Made by a program: the position numbers and the translations under genes. A stretch of DNA of 32,357 nucleotides from Eubacteriales Family XIII. Incertae Sedis bacterium (GTDB taxonomy: Bacteria > Bacillota > Clostridia > Peptostreptococcales > Anaerovoracaceae), in contig JAITKU010000247.1 in the NCBI GenBank assembly GCA_031278255.1, forward strand, positions 1-32,357, given 5' to 3'. This document shows, one piece after another, positions 29,273 to 32,357 of this stretch (position 1 is its first letter; each line of letters begins with the position of its first letter). The notes below the pieces were generated by a model. That model ran no database searches. It saw only the letters and a list, made by a program, of their open reading frames with translations, and was not told the origin of the DNA.

Positions 29273-32071
29273 GTGGAGCGATATCGAATCGAGAATCTGA
29301 AATTCACGTATCCGGAACGCGAAAAGCCCGCGCTGGACGGCGTGGACCTGATCGTCCGGCAGGGCGAATTCCTGACGCTCTGCGGCGTGTCCGGCTGCGG
29401 CAAGACGACGCTCCTGCGACATCTGAAGCCCATCCTCACGCCGCACGGCGCGCGGAGCGGCGAGATACGCTTCGACGGCGCGCCGATTTCCGCGCTGAAA
29501 GAGCGGGAGCAGAGCGCGCGGATCGGCTTCGTCATGCAGAGTCCGGAGAATCAAATCGTCACGGACAAGGTGTGGCACGAACTGGCTTTCGGTCCGGAGA
29601 GTCTCGGCGCGCCGCAGGAGGAGATTCGTCTGCGCGTCGCGGAAATGGCGTCTTTCTTCGGGATACAGACGTGGTTCCACAAGAACGTGACAGAATTGTC
29701 CGGCGGGCAGAAGCAGCTTCTGAACCTCGCGTCCGTCATGACAATGCATCCGGAGGTCCTGCTTCTGGACGAGCCGACGAGCCGTCTGGACCCGATCGCG
29801 GCCTCGGAATTTCTCACCGTCGTCGGCAAGATCAACCGCGAACTCGGCATTACGGTAATCCTCAGCGAACACAGGCCGGAGGAGGTCTTTCCCCTCTGCG
29901 ATCGCGTCGCCGTCATGGAGGCGGGCAAAATCGTCGCGGACGGGACGCCCGCCGCGGTCGGCGCGCTGCTTGGGAAACGCGGCCACGGGATGTTCTTTGC
30001 CATGCCCGCACCCATGCGCATATGGGCGGCGGTCCCCAAAAGGGGGGCGGAAAGCGCCTGTCCCGTCACCGTCAGGGAGGGGCGGGATTGGCTGAACCGT
30101 TTGGCGGCGGACGGTCTTTGTCCCCCCGCGCGCGAAGCGGAAGCCGCGGACCGCGCGCCGAAGCCGAAAATGCCGCCGGCCGCGGAGTTGGACGATCTGT
30201 GGTTCCGCTACGAAAAAAACGCGCCCGACGTGATCAAGGGCCTGTCGTTCAAGGCGTACGGCGGAACGATCACGGCCATCCTCGGCGGCAACGGCACGGG
30301 CAAGACGACGGCGCTGTCGCTGATCTGCGGCATCAACAAACCCTATCGCGGCAAGGTGCGCATCGCGGGCGAACCCCTTGAAAAACACGCGGGCAGCCTC
30401 TTTTCCGGTCTGCTCGGCGTCCTGCCGCAAAATCCGCAGGCGCTGTTCGTGCAAAAGACCGTCGAGGCCGATCTGCTGGAAATCCTCGCGGGCGCGAAGC
30501 TTTCCAAGGAGGAAAAGCGGAAGCGGATCGCCCGGGTGTCCGCGCTGTGCCGCCTGGAGGGACTCCTGTCCGCCCATCCCTACGATCTGTCCGGCGGCGA
30601 ACAGCAGCGCGCGGCGCTCGCGAAGGTGCTGCTCCTGCGGCCGCGCATCCTGCTTCTCGATGAGCCGACCAAGGGACTCGACGCCGCGTTCAAACGCGTG
30701 TTTGCGGGGATATTGAAGCGGCTCGCGGCCTCGGGCGTCGCCGTCATCCTCGTGAGCCACGACCTTGAATTTTGCGCCGAATACGCGGACAGATGCGCGC
30801 TGTTCTTCGACGGCAATATCATCACGGAGGGCGCGCCGCGCGATTTTTTTTCGGGCAACAGCTTCTATACGACGGCCGCAAACCGCATGGCGCGGGACCT
30901 CCTGCCCAAGGCCGTCACGCCGCAGGATGTGATCGCGGCGCTCGGCGGGGAAATACCCGCGCCGCCGCCCATCCCCGAGGAGGACGCGCCGGCGTACGAT
31001 CTTGACGCGCCCGCCTGCGGAGAGGCGGCCGCGCGCGCCGCCGAGGGAGCAAAGGAAGAAAACCCGCCCGCGCAAGGCCCGCCCGCAAACGCGTCGCGCG
31101 TGCGTCTCACGCCCGCGCGCAGGCTCGCCGTCACGCTCGCGACGTTCTGCCTCATCGCTACGGCGCTCTTCGCGGGTACGCGTATCGAGGGTCTTACCGC
31201 TTTCGTTTCGGGCGGCGATTTGGCGATCGGCGCGGCAGAGGGCGCCGCCGTCCGGATGTACGTGGGCATCATACTCGCGCTCGCGGCGGAGGCCTGCGCG
31301 CTGGTATGCGCCCTGACGTGGAAAAGGGAGGAAAGGCCGCGCGCGCAGAGGCCCGCCCCGGAAAACCGCAGGCTGGCCGGGCGCACGCTCGCGGCGGCGG
31401 TGATGATCCTGCTGGCCGTCCCGCTGACCATCTACGTCGGCGTCTACTTTCTCGAGGATCGCAAATATTATTTTATATCCGTACTGATCATCCTCGAAAC
31501 CATGCTGCCTTTCGCGCTGGTCTTTGAGAGCCGCAAGCCGCAGGCGCGGGAACTCGTGATCATCGCCGTGCTGTGCGCGATCGCCGTCGCGGGGCGAACC
31601 GCTTTTTTCATGCTGCCGCAGTTCAAGCCCGTACTCGCCCTCGTCATTATCGCGGGCGTCGCTTTCGGCGGCGAGGCGGGCTTTCTCGTCGGCGCGATGA
31701 CGGGCTTCGTGAGCAATATGTTCTTCGGGCAGGGTCCGTGGACGCCTTGGCAGATGTTCGCGTTCGGCATCATCGGCTTCCTCGCGGGCGTGCTGTTTCG
31801 CAAGGGGCTGCTGCGCCGGGACCGCGGCGCGCTCTGCGTATTCGGCGCGCTGTCGACTTTCGCCGTCTACGGACTCATTATGGACAGCTCGATGGTGCTG
31901 ATGTATCAGATACGGCCCGTGAAAGAGATGTTCTTCGCCGCGTATCTGCAGGGGCTTCCTTTCAACCTCGTCCACGCGACGGCCACGGCCGTTTTTCTCT
32001 TCATCATCTCCCGCGCCATGCTCGAAAAATTGGACCGGATCAAGGTGAAATACGGTCTGATCGAGCGGTGA
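29273..32071 (+). CDS. ECF transporter fusion: two ATPase domains plus S component, probably for cobalamin
   Basis: Energy-coupling-factor transporter parts in one 932-residue chain. Residues 1-235: first ATPase (Walker A GVSGCGKT 38-45, signature LSGGQKQ 142-148, Walker B LLLDEPTS 163-170). Residues 303-545: second ATPase (GGNGTGKT 338-345, LSGGEQQ 439-445, LLLDEPTK 460-467). Residues 546-610: Ala/Pro/Glu-rich linker. Residues 611-932: membrane region with two helices (about 617-680), then an S-component with LPQFKPVLALVIIAGVAFGG and FGQGPWTPWQMFAFGIIGFL (781-838). The GTG start has GGGAG upstream; an earlier ATG would lie in the riboswitch-like leader. Cobalamin specificity is inferred from the PWTPWQ-type S component and the leader. 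The T component needed for energy coupling is not seen in the window. Confidence 0.85.
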   Translation: MERYRIENLKFTYPEREKPALDGVDLIVRQGEFLTLCGVSGCGKTTLLRHLKPILTPHGARSGEIRFDGAPISALKEREQSARIGFVMQSPENQIVTDKVWHELAFGPESLGAPQEEIRLRVAEMASFFGIQTWFHKNVTELSGGQKQLLNLASVMTMHPEVLLLDEPTSRLDPIAASEFLTVVGKINRELGITVILSEHRPEEVFPLCDRVAVMEAGKIVADGTPAAVGALLGKRGHGMFFAMPAPMRIWAAVPKRGAESACPVTVREGRDWLNRLAADGLCPPAREAEAADRAPKPKMPPAAELDDLWFRYEKNAPDVIKGLSFKAYGGTITAILGGNGTGKTTALSLICGINKPYRGKVRIAGEPLEKHAGSLFSGLLGVLPQNPQALFVQKTVEADLLEILAGAKLSKEEKRKRIARVSALCRLEGLLSAHPYDLSGGEQQRAALAKVLLLRPRILLLDEPTKGLDAAFKRVFAGILKRLAASGVAVILVSHDLEFCAEYADRCALFFDGNIITEGAPRDFFSGNSFYTTAANRMARDLLPKAVTPQDVIAALGGEIPAPPPIPEEDAPAYDLDAPACGEAAARAAEGAKEENPPAQGPPANASRVRLTPARRLAVTLATFCLIATALFAGTRIEGLTAFVSGGDLAIGAAEGAAVRMYVGIILALAAEACALVCALTWKREERPRAQRPAPENRRLAGRTLAAAVMILLAVPLTIYVGVYFLEDRKYYFISVLIILETMLPFALVFESRKPQARELVIIAVLCAIAVAGRTAFFMLPQFKPVLALVIIAGVAFGGEAGFLVGAMTGFVSNMFFGQGPWTPWQMFAFGIIGFLAGVLFRKGLLRRDRGALCVFGALSTFAVYGLIMDSSMVLMYQIRPVKEMFFAAYLQGLPFNLVHATATAVFLFIISRAMLEKLDRIKVKYGLIER

Positions 32072-32114
32072 GAATCCCCGCGGCGGGGCGAGCGGGCGCG
32101 CGCAAAAAAATAAT

Positions 32115-32143
32115 TTGACACGGCGTCGATACGAGAGTAGAAT
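32115..32143 (+). promoter_or_regulatory. Sigma-A promoter of the gene cut by the window end
   Basis: Perfect minus-35 TTGACA (32115-32120), 17-bp spacer, minus-10 TAGAAT (32138-32143). It lies 44 bp after the ECF fusion stop. A GC hairpin (CCCC...GGGG near 32077-32089) sits between them but has no T-run. Confidence 0.75.
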
Positions 32144-32277
32144 ATAAGCTGAGGAGAATTTTTTTTATTCGGAGGTTAGTTTTCGCTAACCAAAGGGCGA
32201 GATCGTCCGCTCCGCCGCGCGGCGGCCATCCGCCTCCGGCCCGGGCAAAACCCCGCCAACAATGGAAGGAGGAAAAT
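32144..32277 (+). other. Structured leader before the terminal gene
   Basis: About 125 nt of untranslated RNA are predicted. It includes an 8-T run, the hairpin GGTTAG/CTAACC (32174-32179 and 32186-32191), the perfect 14-bp palindrome CCGCCGCGCGGCGG (32212-32225) and a GGAAGGAGG ribosome site. No known riboswitch consensus was recognised. Confidence 0.4.
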
Positions 32278-32357
32278 ATGAGTCAAGCAAAAGCCCGAAA
32301 GACGGGCATGGCGCGCCTGTGGGAACTGGCGTCCGTGAAGAAGCTCTTGGTCGCCTG
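32278..32357 (+). CDS. Unidentified protein, 5' end only
   Basis: The first 26 codons of a gene cut by the window edge. The ATG is well supported by GGAAGGAGG and the promoter 135 bp upstream. The visible residues start with a basic segment (MSQAKARKTGMARLWELA), followed by SVKKLLVA, which looks like the beginning of a first membrane helix. This pattern is seen at the N terminus of ABC-exporter permeases, and an ECF T component is another possibility given the neighbour, but too little is visible to decide. Confidence 0.6.
   Translation, partial: MSQAKARKTGMARLWELASVKKLLVA

Noticed and set aside
32072-32100. GC hairpin after the ECF fusion as a terminator
   Set aside because: The stem is short and is followed by A residues rather than T residues on the coding strand.

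Overview
The window looks like a stretch of a GC-rich, low-branching Firmicute (Clostridia-type) chromosome. Supporting signs are strong AGGAGG-type ribosome binding sites, consensus sigma-A promoters embedded in otherwise GC-rich DNA, frequent TTG/GTG starts, a short-form HisG with its HisZ partner, a clostridial butyrate-type beta-oxidation gene set, and an ECF-type vitamin transporter. No rRNA, tRNA, CRISPR array, insertion sequence or phage gene was seen. Position 1 coincides with the outer end of a 140-bp palindromic repeat, so the window may begin at a contig edge.

Layout. (1) 1-140: imperfect palindromic repeat. (2) 155-6764, minus strand: a complete histidine operon except for the last aminotransferase/phosphatase steps, in transcription order hisZ-hisG (one fused gene), hisD, hisB, hisH, hisA, hisF, hisI, hisE. 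Its promoter (6875-6903) is covered by a symmetrical operator of four TTTATC/GATAAA half-sites spaced exactly 8 bp apart. (3) 6937-9022, minus: a small DUF2007-type protein and a threonyl-tRNA synthetase without the TGS domain. (4) 9102-14918, minus: a nine-gene Tad-like (type II/IV secretion-pilus) operon with its own consensus promoter and a terminator-like hairpin in its leader. It holds a SAF/CpaB-like anchor, a ParA-like protein lacking P-loop lysines, a CpaF/TadA ATPase with an altered Walker A, two TadB/C-like membrane proteins, two 48-residue paralogous membrane peptides and two pseudopilin-like proteins. (5) 15003-24872, minus: a seven-gene catabolic operon downstream of a near-perfect sigma-54 promoter: OFA-family transporter, amidohydrolase, 3-hydroxyacyl-CoA dehydrogenase, enoyl-CoA hydratase (broken by a frameshift), thiolase, 600-residue acyl-CoA dehydrogenase and CoA-transferase. 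(6) 25054-27126, minus: the adjacent sigma-54 activator (CBS-PAS-PAS-AAA+-HTH), the obvious regulator of that operon. (7) 27271-27978, minus: a Crp/Fnr-type regulator with a perfect 16-bp palindrome just downstream of its promoter, divergent from a RarD/EamA transporter on the plus strand (28177-29103). (8) 29118-32071, plus: promoter, cobalamin-riboswitch-like leader, and a 932-residue protein fusing two ECF ATPases to an ECF S component. (9) 32115-32357: a second strong promoter, a structured leader and the first 26 codons of a gene cut by the window end.

How the parts work together. The histidine genes are tightly coupled (4-8 bp overlaps) and probably repressed by a factor binding the four-part operator. 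The sigma-54 unit would import a substrate, hydrolyse it, activate the acid with CoA and take it through one beta-oxidation cycle to acetyl-CoA, switched on by the CBS/PAS activator. The identity of the substrate cannot be read from the sequence. The Tad-like unit would assemble a small surface or secretion structure whose energy and localisation proteins are divergent from the textbook versions.
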